Of a DNA stretch of 64,000 nt, positions 36,011-43,628 are shown piece by piece. Positions within the stretch are counted from its first letter, which is position 1. Every line of letters begins with the position of its first letter. The position numbers and the translations under genes are program-made. The DNA lies in assembly GCA_963800335.1 (NCBI GenBank), contig CAWDAN010000001.1, positions 124,001 through 188,000 on the forward strand, given 5' to 3'. This DNA is from Flavisphingopyxis sp963800335. Its GTDB lineage: Bacteria; Pseudomonadota; Alphaproteobacteria; Sphingomonadales; Sphingomonadaceae. The notes below the pieces were generated by a model. The model did not search any database, had not been told where the DNA came from, and saw nothing but the letters and a program-made list of their open reading frames with translations.

Positions 36011-37660
36011 TCAGACGATCATCGCGGTCAGCGTCGCGATCAGGTCGGCCTCCTCGGCCGGCTTGTCGGTGCGGATTCGACTGATCCGCGGGAAACGCAT
36101 CGCGAGTCCCGATTTGTGCCGTTTCGAACTGTGCACCGAATCGAACGCGACCTCGAGGACGAGCGACTTTTCGACCTCGCGGACCGGCCCGAAGCGCTGC
36201 AATGTGTTCTGCCGGACGAACTTGTCGAGCATCTTGAGCTCGTCGTCGGTAAATCCCGAATAGGCCTTGCCGACCGGCAGTAGCTCGCCACCCTCCTCGG
36301 GCGGTGCGGTCCAGCAGCCGAAGGTGTAATCGGAATAGAAGCTCGATCGTTTGCCCGATCCGCGCTGGGCATAGAGCATGACGCAATCGGCGGTCAGCGG
36401 GTCGCGCTTCCATTTGTACCACAGGCCCGTCTTTCGCCCCGCGACATAGGGCGAATCGCGCCGCTTGAGCATTAGCCCCTCGATCGCCGCATCGCGCGCA
36501 CCGTCGCGCACTTCGGCCAACGCATCGAAATGCTCGGCATCGACGACTTCGGATAGGTCGAAGCGGTCGGCCGGCAGGCCCGGCATGAACGCCTCGAGCC
36601 GCGCGCGCCGCGCGCTCCACGGCAGGCTGCGCAGGTCCTCGCGCCCGTCGAGCAGGATGTCGTATAGGCGCACGAAGGCGGGCGCTTCGGCCAGCATCTT
36701 TTTCGACACGATCTTGCGCCCGAGCCGCTGCTGCAGCGCGTTGAAACTCGCCGCGCCGCCGCTTGTCCCGCCCTGGACATCGCCGCGCACGAGCAACTCG
36801 CCATCGACCACGCCGGGCACATTGAACGCTGCGACGACATCGGGAAAGCTCGCCGAAATCTCCTCGCCGCCGCGGCTGTAGACCCGCGTCTCGCCACCGG
36901 CATGAACGAGCTGGATGCGGATCCCGTCCCATTTCCACTCGGCGACATAGTCGGCCAGATCGACGCGCTTGTCCTCGAGCGGGTGCGCCAGCATGAACGG
37001 GCGAAAGACGGGCAGGTCGTCGACGCTCGGCGGTGGCGTGCGGCCCTCACCCCAGGCGAACAGCGGTTCATAGGGCGCGTCGATGCCGTGCCAGACCTCC
37101 TCGACATCATCGACATCGAGGTCGAACGCCTGCGCCAGCGCGGTCTTGGCAAGCCGCGCCGAAACGCCGATCCGCATTCCGCCCGTGGCGATCTTGAGCA
37201 GCGCATAGCGTCCGCTGGGGTCGAGCCGGTCGAGCATCGCGGCGAGCACCGCGGGCGCCTCGGCGCGCTTGAGCACCGACAGCGTCGCGACGATCTCGTC
37301 GAGGCTCATGCCGTCGTCATCGGGCAGCTCTTCAGCCGCCGGGCCGCGCTCCCACAGCAAGGATACCGTCTCGGCGGTGTCGCCGACATAATCGCGGCTG
37401 AGGCGAAACAGCACCGGATCGACGCGCGCCTCGATCATCGCACGCACCTGTGCGGGCTTGACCCCGGGCAGGTCGAGCTCGCCGGTCAGCGCCGCCATCG
37501 CCCAGCCGCGATCGGGATCGGGCGTGGCTTTCAGATATTCGGCGATGAGATGCAGCTTGGCGTTGCGCGATCGCGTGTAGATCAGCTGGTCGATCAGCGC
37601 GGCAAAGGACGCCATGCCGCCGCGCGGAGCCGTGGCAACGGGGGTGATCCTCTGGCTCAT
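36011..37660 (-). CDS. ATP-dependent DNA ligase (ligase-associated damage response type)
   Basis: The 549-residue product has an N-terminal DNA-binding domain (about 16-210) and an adenylation domain with the nucleophile Lys243 in EWKWDG. The other ligase motifs are VYSRGGEEIS (III), FDGELL-like GVVDGELLV, EGLMLKRRDSPYVAGRK (IV) and WYKWKRD (V). An OB-fold follows. Its start overlaps the upstream GNAT stop as ATGA; an internal ATG (MASFAALID, 37615) is the alternative. This is the ligase class usually encoded beside lhr, the MBL exonuclease and pdeM; here it closes a different operon. Confidence 0.93.
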   Translation of the reverse strand: MSQRITPVATAPRGGMASFAALIDQLIYTRSRNAKLHLIAEYLKATPDPDRGWAMAALTGELDLPGVKPAQVRAMIEARVDPVLFRLSRDYVGDTAETVSLLWERGPAAEELPDDDGMSLDEIVATLSVLKRAEAPAVLAAMLDRLDPSGRYALLKIATGGMRIGVSARLAKTALAQAFDLDVDDVEEVWHGIDAPYEPLFAWGEGRTPPPSVDDLPVFRPFMLAHPLEDKRVDLADYVAEWKWDGIRIQLVHAGGETRVYSRGGEEISASFPDVVAAFNVPGVVDGELLVRGDVQGGTSGGAASFNALQQRLGRKIVSKKMLAEAPAFVRLYDILLDGREDLRSLPWSARRARLEAFMPGLPADRFDLSEVVDAEHFDALAEVRDGARDAAIEGLMLKRRDSPYVAGRKTGLWYKWKRDPLTADCVMLYAQRGSGKRSSFYSDYTFGCWTAPPEEGGELLPVGKAYSGFTDDELKMLDKFVRQNTLQRFGPVREVEKSLVLEVAFDSVHSSKRHKSGLAMRFPRISRIRTDKPAEEADLIATLTAMIV

Positions 37661-38796
37661 ACCTTGCGGAACGGCGCGTGGGTGGAGAGGTAGCGGACCT
37701 CCTCGGCATTGCCCGCGCGCTCGCGCTTCAGGAAGTCGGCGATCGCCGCGCGAAAGCCGGGATCGGCGATGAAATGCGCGCTGTGGGTGACAACGGGCTC
37801 ATATCCGCGCGCGAGCTTGTGCGCGCCCTGCGCGCCCGCCTCGACGACCTTGAGGCCGCGCGCAATGCCCGCTTCGATCGCCTGGTAATAGCACAGCTCG
37901 AAATGGAGAAACGGGATGTCCTCGCGGCAGCCCCAATAGCGGCCATAGAGCCGGTCGGGACCGATCACGTTGAGCGCACCCGCGACTGCTTCGTCGCCGC
38001 GCCACGCGAGGACAAGCAGCATCCGTTCGGCCATCGTCTGACCCATCAGGCTGAACGCCTCACGCGTCAGATAGGGCTGGCCCCATTTGCGCGCACCCGT
38101 ATCCTGGTAGAATTCCCAGAAGATGTCCCAGTGCGCCTCGGTCAGCGCATCGCCGGTGACATGCTCGATCCGCACCTCGGCCTGCGCGGCGGCGCGCTCC
38201 TTGCGGATCGCCTTGCGCTTGCGCGACGATAGCGCGGCGAGGAAGTCCTCGAAATCGGCATAATCGCGGTTGATCCAGTGGAACTGGACGTCCTCGCGCG
38301 CCAGCCAGCCTGCGCGCTCGAACAAGGCGACCTGCCCGGGATCGATGAAGGTCGCGTGCGCCGACGACAGGCCGTTCTGTGTCACCAGCGCTTCGGCGGC
38401 GCGGAGCAGCTGGCGCGCGGTCGTCTCGTCGCTCGCCAGTACGCGAGGGCCAGGCACCGGCGAAAACGGCGCGGCGATCTGCAGCTTGGGATAATAGGCC
38501 CCGCCCGCGCGCTCATAGGCTTCGGCCCAATGGTGGTCGAAGATATATTCCCCCTGGCTGTGCGTCTTGAGATAGGCGGGTAGCGCACCCGCCAGTCGCC
38601 CGTCGCGCTCGATGACGATCGGCGCAGGTGTCCACCCCGTGTCGGGTCCGACGCTGCCCGAAGCCTCGATCAGGGCGAGGAAATCATGGCCGATAAAGGG
38701 ATTGCCGCCGGTCAGTGCGTCCCATTGCATCGCATCGATCGGGCCGACGCCGCTTGCGATCCGGGCGATGACTTCGGGGGGATCTTGGTCGGCCAT
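37657..38796 (-). CDS. GNAT/FemAB-like acyltransferase (DUF482)
   Basis: The 379-residue product matches the DUF482 / 'peptidogalycan biosynthesis' GNAT-superfamily proteins: NPFIGHDFLALIEASGSVG, GWTPAPIVIERDG, SRKRKAIRKER, GRYWGCREDIPFLHFELCYYQ and the C-terminal ARGYEPVVTHSAHFI. It is presumed to be an acyl- or aminoacyltransferase; the substrate is unknown. It sits 5 bp downstream of the GDPD gene and overlaps the ligase start. Confidence 0.88.
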   Translation of the reverse strand: MADQDPPEVIARIASGVGPIDAMQWDALTGGNPFIGHDFLALIEASGSVGPDTGWTPAPIVIERDGRLAGALPAYLKTHSQGEYIFDHHWAEAYERAGGAYYPKLQIAAPFSPVPGPRVLASDETTARQLLRAAEALVTQNGLSSAHATFIDPGQVALFERAGWLAREDVQFHWINRDYADFEDFLAALSSRKRKAIRKERAAAQAEVRIEHVTGDALTEAHWDIFWEFYQDTGARKWGQPYLTREAFSLMGQTMAERMLLVLAWRGDEAVAGALNVIGPDRLYGRYWGCREDIPFLHFELCYYQAIEAGIARGLKVVEAGAQGAHKLARGYEPVVTHSAHFIADPGFRAAIADFLKRERAGNAEEVRYLSTHAPFRKV

Positions 38797-38801
38797 CGCG
38801 C

Positions 38802-39590
38802 CTATATGGGTTGTTTGCCAAACGCTTCCAGCGGCATTTCGTGGATCGGGGCGTCGGCCTCGGCGCGCGCGATCTGCAATTGCTCGGGCGTGCGCACCGT
38901 CCAGGTCGTGACCGGCAGGCCGCGCGCGCGCTGCGCGGCGGCAAAGCGCGATGGCAAGTCGCGAATGTCATAGGCCAGGAACTGTGCCTGCGACCGCCAC
39001 AGCCACAGATGCCGCTCGATCCGCCCGCGCAGCGTGCGCTTGCCCTCTTCGGTGACGACGAGGCCGCGAACGATGCGCGGCGCATGGCTCGCGAACCATC
39101 CCCCGACGAGCGGGTTGAACGACATCACGCCGAGCGGGCCACGATAGCCTTCGAGCGCGCGGACCACCGCCTGGCAGATCGGCGCGACGCGGCGGTTGGT
39201 CGATTTGATCTCGATCAGCAGCGGCACCTGCCCATCGACCAGCCGCAGCATCTCGGAGAGGCGCGGTATGGTCTCGCTGCTGCCCGTCAGCGCGATCCCG
39301 GCGAGCGCGTCCGACGACAGCGACGCGACGCGGTCGGGCCGTCCGGCGAGGCGGTCGAGCGCATCGTCATGGAAGACAAAGGCGATCCCGTCGCGCGACA
39401 GCTGGACGTCGCATTCGATGCCGTGTCCCGCCGCGATCGCTGCAGCAAACGCTGCGCGGCTGTTCTCCACCCGGTCGTCGCCATGCAAACCCCTGTGCGC
39501 GAACGGTTGCGCGCTCAGCCAGGCGACCCGGCCCGGATCGGGCGGCGGCGCATAGCGCGCATCAAGCAGCGCGGACGGCGACCTGGGCAT
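38802..39590 (-). CDS. Glycerophosphodiester phosphodiesterase
   Basis: The 262-residue TIM-barrel GDPD has the catalytic and metal residues in FAHRGLHG (His32), ENSRAAF, GIECDVQLSRDG (Glu59, Asp61) and FHDDALDR (His74). LLIEIKS and TWTVRTPEQL follow. It hydrolyses glycerophosphodiesters to glycerol-3-phosphate and an alcohol. No signal peptide, so cytoplasmic. The ATG at 39590 overlaps the ridA end by 29 bp; the frame is open further upstream but that part lies inside ridA. Confidence 0.92.
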   Translation of the reverse strand: MPRSPSALLDARYAPPPDPGRVAWLSAQPFAHRGLHGDDRVENSRAAFAAAIAAGHGIECDVQLSRDGIAFVFHDDALDRLAGRPDRVASLSSDALAGIALTGSSETIPRLSEMLRLVDGQVPLLIEIKSTNRRVAPICQAVVRALEGYRGPLGVMSFNPLVGGWFASHAPRIVRGLVVTEEGKRTLRGRIERHLWLWRSQAQFLAYDIRDLPSRFAAAQRARGLPVTTWTVRTPEQLQIARAEADAPIHEMPLEAFGKQPI

Positions 39591-40029
39591 CGACCTCGAC
39601 CAGTGCACCGAGCGGCAGCGCGGCGACCCCGACGGCGGCGCGGGCGTGCACCCCCGCATCGCCGAAAATCGCCTGCATCAGCTCGGAGGCACCATTGGCG
39701 ACCTTGGGCTGGTCGTGGAAATCGTGCGCCGAATTGACGAAGACATTGAGTTTGACGACCTGTTCGACGCGGTCGAGATCGCCGAGGGCCGCACGCAGCT
39801 GCGCGACGACCATCAGGCCGCACAGGCGCGCGGCCTCGGCGGCGTTGGCGACGTCGTCGCTCTCGCCCGCACGACCGGTGACGAGGTCGCCGTCGCGAAA
39901 CGGCAATTGGCCCGAAACGTGCGCGATGCCGCCGGCGATCACGACGGGGCGATAGGCGGCGATCGGCGCTGCCGCGGTCGGCAGGACCAGGCCGAGTTCG
40001 GCGATCCGTGCGTCGATTGTTCCACTCAT
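39562..40029 (-). CDS. RidA-family enamine/imine deaminase
   Basis: The 155-residue product starts at MSGTIDARIAELG, overlapping the HAD gene stop as ATGA. Family features: VSGQLPFRDG, a LGDLDRVEQVVKLNVFVNS segment and the C-terminal RAAVGVAALPLGALVEVDAQVA, containing the conserved Arg before a hydrophobic strand. This is the longer YjgH/TdcF-like subgroup. RidA proteins hydrolyse reactive enamines/imines released by PLP enzymes. Confidence 0.92.
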   Translation of the reverse strand: MSGTIDARIAELGLVLPTAAAPIAAYRPVVIAGGIAHVSGQLPFRDGDLVTGRAGESDDVANAAEAARLCGLMVVAQLRAALGDLDRVEQVVKLNVFVNSAHDFHDQPKVANGASELMQAIFGDAGVHARAAVGVAALPLGALVEVDAQVAVRAA

Positions 40030-40703
40030 GCCTCGATCCTCTCGTCGCTTGTTGCGGGGGCTGGCCGCGCTTCGGCAAAGCGCTCGGCGATCCAGCGTTC
40101 GGCCTCGACCCAGTGATCGATCCGCGCGTGCGCGTGCGGCGCATGCGCGATCGCGTCGGCAATCTCGGGCTCGATCACCATCTGCAGCCGCCACACGTCG
40201 GGGACGTATTCGGCGGCCGACGCGTGATGGATTTCGAGATCCTCGGTATAGACCGTCACCGAGGGGGCGAATTCGTCGACGATGCGCTTGAGCGCCGGGC
40301 CCTTTTCGCCGCGGTTGGTGACCAGACGGCAATCGAGGCCGTGCGCGCGCAGCTGTTCGACGCGCAGCGCGTGGATCGTGTCGCCGACATTCGACAGGAC
40401 GACGATGTCGGCTTGCTCGGCCAGCCGCGCCAGCGCGTCGAACGCGCCCGGTGCGGGATATTGGCGGTGCATTTCGCCGGTGAAGAACTGGTCGAGCAGC
40501 GGCCAGACCTCTTCGCGCTGGAGCTGGCTGCCGCATTTGCGGCGATGCAGCGCGCCGGCAAAGCTCGCGCCTTTCAGGCGAAAATCGATATCGTGATGCT
40601 CGTCGAGCCAGTCGCGAAACGGGACGACCATGTGCATCAGTACTTCGTCGCAATCGGTGACGAGCAGCGGGCGGGGGGGCGAACTGGGGGAAGCGGTGGT
40701 CAT
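40026..40703 (-). CDS. HAD-superfamily hydrolase
   Basis: The 225-residue product has HAD motif I VTDCDEVL (nucleophile Asp17, acid Asp19), motif II around VVLSNVGD, a Lys in GEKGPALK and motif III-like VYTEDLEIHH. The cap region includes GALHRRKCGSQL. It is probably a cytoplasmic phosphatase of unknown substrate, conserved upstream of ridA in sphingomonads. It starts 9 bp after the DUF3572 stop. Confidence 0.82.
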   Translation of the reverse strand: MTTASPSSPPRPLLVTDCDEVLMHMVVPFRDWLDEHHDIDFRLKGASFAGALHRRKCGSQLQREEVWPLLDQFFTGEMHRQYPAPGAFDALARLAEQADIVVLSNVGDTIHALRVEQLRAHGLDCRLVTNRGEKGPALKRIVDEFAPSVTVYTEDLEIHHASAAEYVPDVWRLQMVIEPEIADAIAHAPHAHARIDHWVEAERWIAERFAEARPAPATSDERIEA

Positions 40704-40712
40704 GCCGCCTCC

Positions 40713-41003
40713 TTAGCTACCGGACAGCCGTTCGCCAATGGCGACCAGCGCGCCCGGCGGCAGGTCGAGCGCCTCGGCGCAGCCGGTCAGGTCGGGTTCG
40801 TGTCCGCCCAGGAATGCGATCACCGCGCCGAGGAGGACGGGGTCGCCCGCCCGCTGGCGCAGTTCGTCGGCGTCGAGTCCGGTCAGCGACAACAGCCGCG
40901 TCGCGCGCGCCTCGTCGCTCAACGTCCAGACCAGCGCGGAAAGCGCGGTGGCGACATCGGCATCGCGGACGGCCGGATCGACGGCGGGCGGTTCGGGGCG
41001 AAT
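40713..41003 (-). CDS. DUF3572 protein, apparent ATT start
   Basis: The conserved core (ATALSALVWTLSDEARATRLL, then LTGLDADELRQRAGDP, HEPDLTGCAEALDLPP) is DUF3572. The core extends upstream of the only internal start (TTG at 40922), and the frame has no ATG, GTG or TTG before its stop at about 41036-41038. An ATT at 41003 has an excellent Shine-Dalgarno, AAAGGAG, with a 7-nt spacer, and gives a 96-residue protein of family size. Either ATT is the real initiator, as in infC, or an ATG was misread. Function unknown; first gene of the operon that ends in the DNA ligase. Confidence 0.7.
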   Translation of the reverse strand: MRPEPPAVDPAVRDADVATALSALVWTLSDEARATRLLSLTGLDADELRQRAGDPVLLGAVIAFLGGHEPDLTGCAEALDLPPGALVAIGERLSGS

Positions 41004-41038
41004 CGGCTTTCTCCTTTGTCTAGGCGTGCGTTTTGGCT

Positions 41039-41046
41039 ATGGTTAC
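41039..41046 (-). promoter_or_regulatory. CtrA-like half-site upstream of divK
   Basis: GTAACCAT on the minus strand matches the CtrA half-site TTAACCAT at 7 of 8 positions. It lies between divK and the divergent DUF3572 gene, 36 nt before the divK ATG. There is no second half at the right spacing. Confidence 0.3.
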
Positions 41047-41081
41047 CGCGCTCAACCAGGCCAAGGATCGGCGCGACAGTT

Positions 41082-41456
41082 ATGACCAGGACCGTGCTCG
41101 TCGTCGAGGACAATGAACTCAACCTCAAACTGTTCTGCGACCTGCTGCGCGCCCACGGCTATGTCGCCGAGGCGGTGCGCGACGGCCGCGACGCGATCGA
41201 ACGCGCGCGCGCTCTCAGTCCCGATCTCATCATCATGGATATCCAGCTGCCGCATGTCAGCGGGCTCGACTTGATCACCGCCCTCAAACGTGACGAGGAA
41301 CTGCGCGGCGTGCCGGTGATGGCGGTAACCGCCTATGCCGGCAAGGGCGACGAGGAGCGGATCCGCGAAGCGGGCGCCGAGACCTATGTGTCGAAGCCGA
41401 TATCGGTGATCAAGTTCATCGAAACCGTCGCCGGGATGCTGCAGCCCGTCGCCTGA
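41082..41456 (+). CDS. divK: Single-domain response regulator DivK
   Basis: The 124-residue stand-alone receiver has acidic pocket Glu9/Asp10 in VVEDNELN, phospho-acceptor Asp53 in IIMDIQLP, Thr83 in AVTAYA and Lys105 in YVSKPIS. Length and sequence match DivK, which relays PleC/DivJ signals to CckA and so controls CtrA and the cell cycle. The frame is open for a further 1 kb upstream (antisense to the HAD/DUF3572 operon), but MTRTVLVVEDNE is the canonical start. Confidence 0.92.
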   Translation: MTRTVLVVEDNELNLKLFCDLLRAHGYVAEAVRDGRDAIERARALSPDLIIMDIQLPHVSGLDLITALKRDEELRGVPVMAVTAYAGKGDEERIREAGAETYVSKPISVIKFIETVAGMLQPVA

Positions 41457-41509
41457 GCGACTGCTCGGCACCCGCTATTGGTCGTCACGCGACACGGCGC
41501 GCAAAGCAA

Positions 41510-41534
41510 AGGGCGCGCCATGACGGCACGCCCT
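41510..41534 (-). terminator. Hairpin terminator between divK and rpmG
   Basis: AGGGCGCGCC / GGCACGCCCT (10 bp with one mismatch) around an ATGAC loop. Read on the minus strand it is followed by TTTGCTTTG, so it probably ends rpmG transcription; it may also serve divK from the other side. Confidence 0.5.
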
Positions 41535-41575
41535 CTGAAAGCCTTCGACTTAAACTCTGGCGAGTCATGCGAGCG

Positions 41576-41599
41576 GCGCCGGCGTCGAAGCGCCGGCGC
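41576..41599 (-). terminator. Perfect 9-bp hairpin just past the rpmG stop
   Basis: GCGCCGGCG / CGCCGGCGC around TCGAAG, 5 bp after the rpmG stop codon. There is no T-run; it may stabilise the mRNA 3' end ahead of the hairpin at 41510-41534. Confidence 0.4.
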
Positions 41600-41604
41600 G
41601 CAGC

Positions 41605-41772
41605 TTACTTGATCTTGGCTTCCTTGAACTCGACATGCTTGCGCACGACGGGGTCGTATTTGCGCTGCGACATCTTCTCGGTGATGTTGCGCGGATTCTT
41701 CTTGGTCGTGTAGTAGAATCCGGTGTCGGCAGTGCTGACGAGCTTGATCTTGATGGTGGCTGGCTTGGCCAT
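41605..41772 (-). CDS. rpmG: 50S ribosomal protein L33 (zinc-free form)
   Basis: The 55-residue product starts MAKPATIKIKLVSTADTGFY and contains the L33 core TTKKNPRNITEKMSQRKYDP. It has no CxxC pairs, so it is the zinc-independent form. The ATG at 41772 is preceded by AAGGGA; a longer frame to 41853 adds unrelated residues. It is a component of the large ribosomal subunit near the E site. Confidence 0.97.
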   Translation of the reverse strand: MAKPATIKIKLVSTADTGFYYTTKKNPRNITEKMSQRKYDPVVRKHVEFKEAKIK

Positions 41773-41963
41773 GGCCCAATCCCTTGCAAATTCGCGTGTG
41801 CGTATGGTCGGTGCGCTGGGCTTTCGTACCGCGATGCGAATCGTCGGTGACAAAAGAAAAGCGGCGCACTTCGCCGCCCTTACGCTTCGAAGCGCGCCCT
41901 TTGGCCAATCGCGCCCCCGCTGTCAAGCCGTGGGACGATGAAAGACCTGTCAAAGCGCGGGGT

Positions 41964-41982
41964 TTAACCCGATGCTAACCAT
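41964..41982 (+). promoter_or_regulatory. CtrA-like box upstream of the 42036 gene
   Basis: TTAA-N7-CTAACCAT, close to the CtrA consensus TTAA-N7-TTAACCAT (one mismatch). It ends 53 nt before the ATG of the uncharacterised gene at 42036, a position suited to promoter control. Confidence 0.5.
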
Positions 41983-42035
41983 AGCATGCGCATCCTTGAA
42001 ATGCGATCGAAACGGGTCGCGGACGGGGGCAGGCG

Positions 42036-42380
42036 ATGGACTATACGGCAAGGGATATTGGCGTAGACGGCGGCTTTGTCCGCCAGCAGATGCTGCGCCG
42101 CGTGATGGTTATCGCCAATCACCGCTCGCGCGAACGGCCCGGACCGATCCTGACCGAAGTTGCTGGCCTGCGCGCCTATGCCCGGCAGCAAAATTATCCG
42201 ACGGTGCAATGCGTCGCTGAGGCGCTCGAGGCGGCGATCTCGCGCGGTGGACGCCACCAGGGGATTCTCGCCTTTCTCGATGCGTTGCACGATGCGATCG
42301 CCATCGACCAGCAGGCGGCGCCGGTATTGGATGCGCGCGAAGCATTGCTGGCATCGGTCGAAATCCGTCTCGCGGGCTGA
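42036..42380 (+). CDS. Uncharacterised 114-residue protein, possible CtrA target
   Basis: The small soluble protein is apparently alpha-helical (VRQQMLRRVMVIANHR, CVAEALEAAISRGG, ILAFLDALHDAIAID). No signal peptide, membrane segment or motif is visible, and I do not recognise a family. A CtrA-like box lies just upstream, and divK is 0.6 kb away. It is followed 12 bp later by the GDT1-type transporter gene, with which it may be co-transcribed. Confidence 0.7.
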   Translation: MDYTARDIGVDGGFVRQQMLRRVMVIANHRSRERPGPILTEVAGLRAYARQQNYPTVQCVAEALEAAISRGGRHQGILAFLDALHDAIAIDQQAAPVLDAREALLASVEIRLAG

Positions 42381-42392
42381 TACCCCGCCGCA

Positions 42393-42989
42393 ATGGACAC
42401 CTTCCTCCTTACGATGATCGCTACCTTCGTCGCCGAAATCGGCGACCGTACGCAATTGCTCGTCGCACTGCTCGTCGTGCGCACTGCGCGGCCGGGCCCG
42501 ATCTTCGCGGGGTTCGCAGCTGCAACGGTTATCAATTGCACGCTGTCTGTCCTCGTCGGCAGCTTTTTCGCGAGCGTCATCTCGGGCCATGCATTGATGA
42601 TGTTTCAAGCGCTCGCTTTGGCCTTTGCGGCGATCGCGATGCTGTGGCCGCGGCTCGCGCTTGACCGGCTCGAAGGCTGGCGCATGGGGCCTTTCTGGCT
42701 CGCCTTGCTCGGCTGCCTGATCCTCGAATTCGGCGACAAGAGCCAGTTTCTCGTCATTGCCGCTGCCGCGCGGACCGAACTGCCCTGGATCGCCGGGCTC
42801 GGCGGCGCGATCGGCATTGCCGCCGCCACGCTCCCCGCGGTCGCCTTTGCCCGCCGGATCGAAGGATGGCGACCGCTCAAATGGCTGCGCCTCGCGGGCG
42901 GCATCGGCTTTGCCGCCGCGGCAATCGTGATCGGCGCTGGGCGCGCTTTAGCTGTGCGATCGAGCCAGTCGATCAAACTGCCCAATTAA
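42393..42989 (+). CDS. GDT1/TMEM165 (UPF0016)-family cation transporter
   Basis: The 198-residue, six-helix membrane protein has the family's two signature motifs ExGD(K/R)(T/S): EIGDRTQ (about residues 15-21) and EFGDKSQ (about 110-116), one in each half-repeat. Bacterial members (MntX/MneA type) export Mn2+; plant and yeast homologues move Ca2+/Mn2+. I see no yybP-ykoY-type Mn riboswitch upstream, since the preceding gene ends only 12 bp before. Confidence 0.88.
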   Translation: MDTFLLTMIATFVAEIGDRTQLLVALLVVRTARPGPIFAGFAAATVINCTLSVLVGSFFASVISGHALMMFQALALAFAAIAMLWPRLALDRLEGWRMGPFWLALLGCLILEFGDKSQFLVIAAAARTELPWIAGLGGAIGIAAATLPAVAFARRIEGWRPLKWLRLAGGIGFAAAAIVIGAGRALAVRSSQSIKLPN

Positions 42990-43069
42990 ATCGTATCGCT
43001 AAACTGAAACTCTCGCCGTGGCCGTGGGTTGAACGGATATCAGACACGCATTTTGACAGAGAGATTCCC

Positions 43070-43567
43070 ATGACCAACGCCCCCGCCAAGCTCGATACGC
43101 CGACCGACATCAAGACCAACGCCGCCAAGACCGTGGCGCAAGCGCTCAACGCGATCCTTGCCGACAGCTATGCGCTCTATCTCAAGACCAAGAATTTTCA
43201 TTGGCACGTATCGGGCCCGCATTTCCGTGACTATCACCTGATGCTCGACGAACAGGCGACGCAGATCCTCGGCACCACCGACGCGATTGCCGAGCGCGTG
43301 CGCAAGACGGGCAACACCACGCTGCGCTCGATCGGCGACATCGCGCGGCATCAGACGATTAAGGATAATGACGAGGATTTCGTCAGCGCCGACAAGATGC
43401 TTGCCGAACTGCGCGAGGACAATCTCGCGCTCGTCGCGTCGCTGCGCGAGGCGAAGGACATCGTCGACGAAGCCAAGGACAATGCGACCAGCGGCATTCT
43501 CGACGACTGGACCGACCAGGCCGAACAGCGCGCCTGGTTCCTGTTCGAGGCCAGCCGCAAGGGCTGA
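43070..43567 (+). CDS. dps: Dps-family ferritin-like DNA protection protein
   Basis: The 165-residue product has the Dps four-helix core; ferroxidase residues are in KNFHWHVSGPHFRDYHLM and LDEQ (about residues 41-62). The family's A/B-helix spacing and C-terminal EQRAWFLFEAS are also present. It oxidises and stores iron and protects DNA under oxidative stress. The frame is open upstream to 42866 but overlaps the GDT1 gene; ATG 43070 follows GAGAG and is the canonical start. A strong terminator follows. Confidence 0.95.
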   Translation: MTNAPAKLDTPTDIKTNAAKTVAQALNAILADSYALYLKTKNFHWHVSGPHFRDYHLMLDEQATQILGTTDAIAERVRKTGNTTLRSIGDIARHQTIKDNDEDFVSADKMLAELREDNLALVASLREAKDIVDEAKDNATSGILDDWTDQAEQRAWFLFEASRKG

Positions 43568-43593
43568 TGCCCGGCGACCGATAGATGATAACG

Positions 43594-43621
43594 AAAGGGC
43601 GGCTCGATGGCCGCCCTTTTT
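43594..43621 (+). terminator. Rho-independent terminator after dps
   Basis: AAAGGGCGGC / GCCGCCCTTT, a perfect 10-bp stem with loop TCGATG and extra Ts. It lies between dps and the convergent SEL1 gene and, being A/T-flanked on both arms, may act in both directions. Confidence 0.85.
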
Positions 43622-43628
43622 CGTTTCG

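Noticed and set aside
42381..42392. A yybP-ykoY manganese riboswitch before the GDT1-type transporter
   Set aside because: The gap to the preceding gene is only 12 bp, too short for an aptamer.
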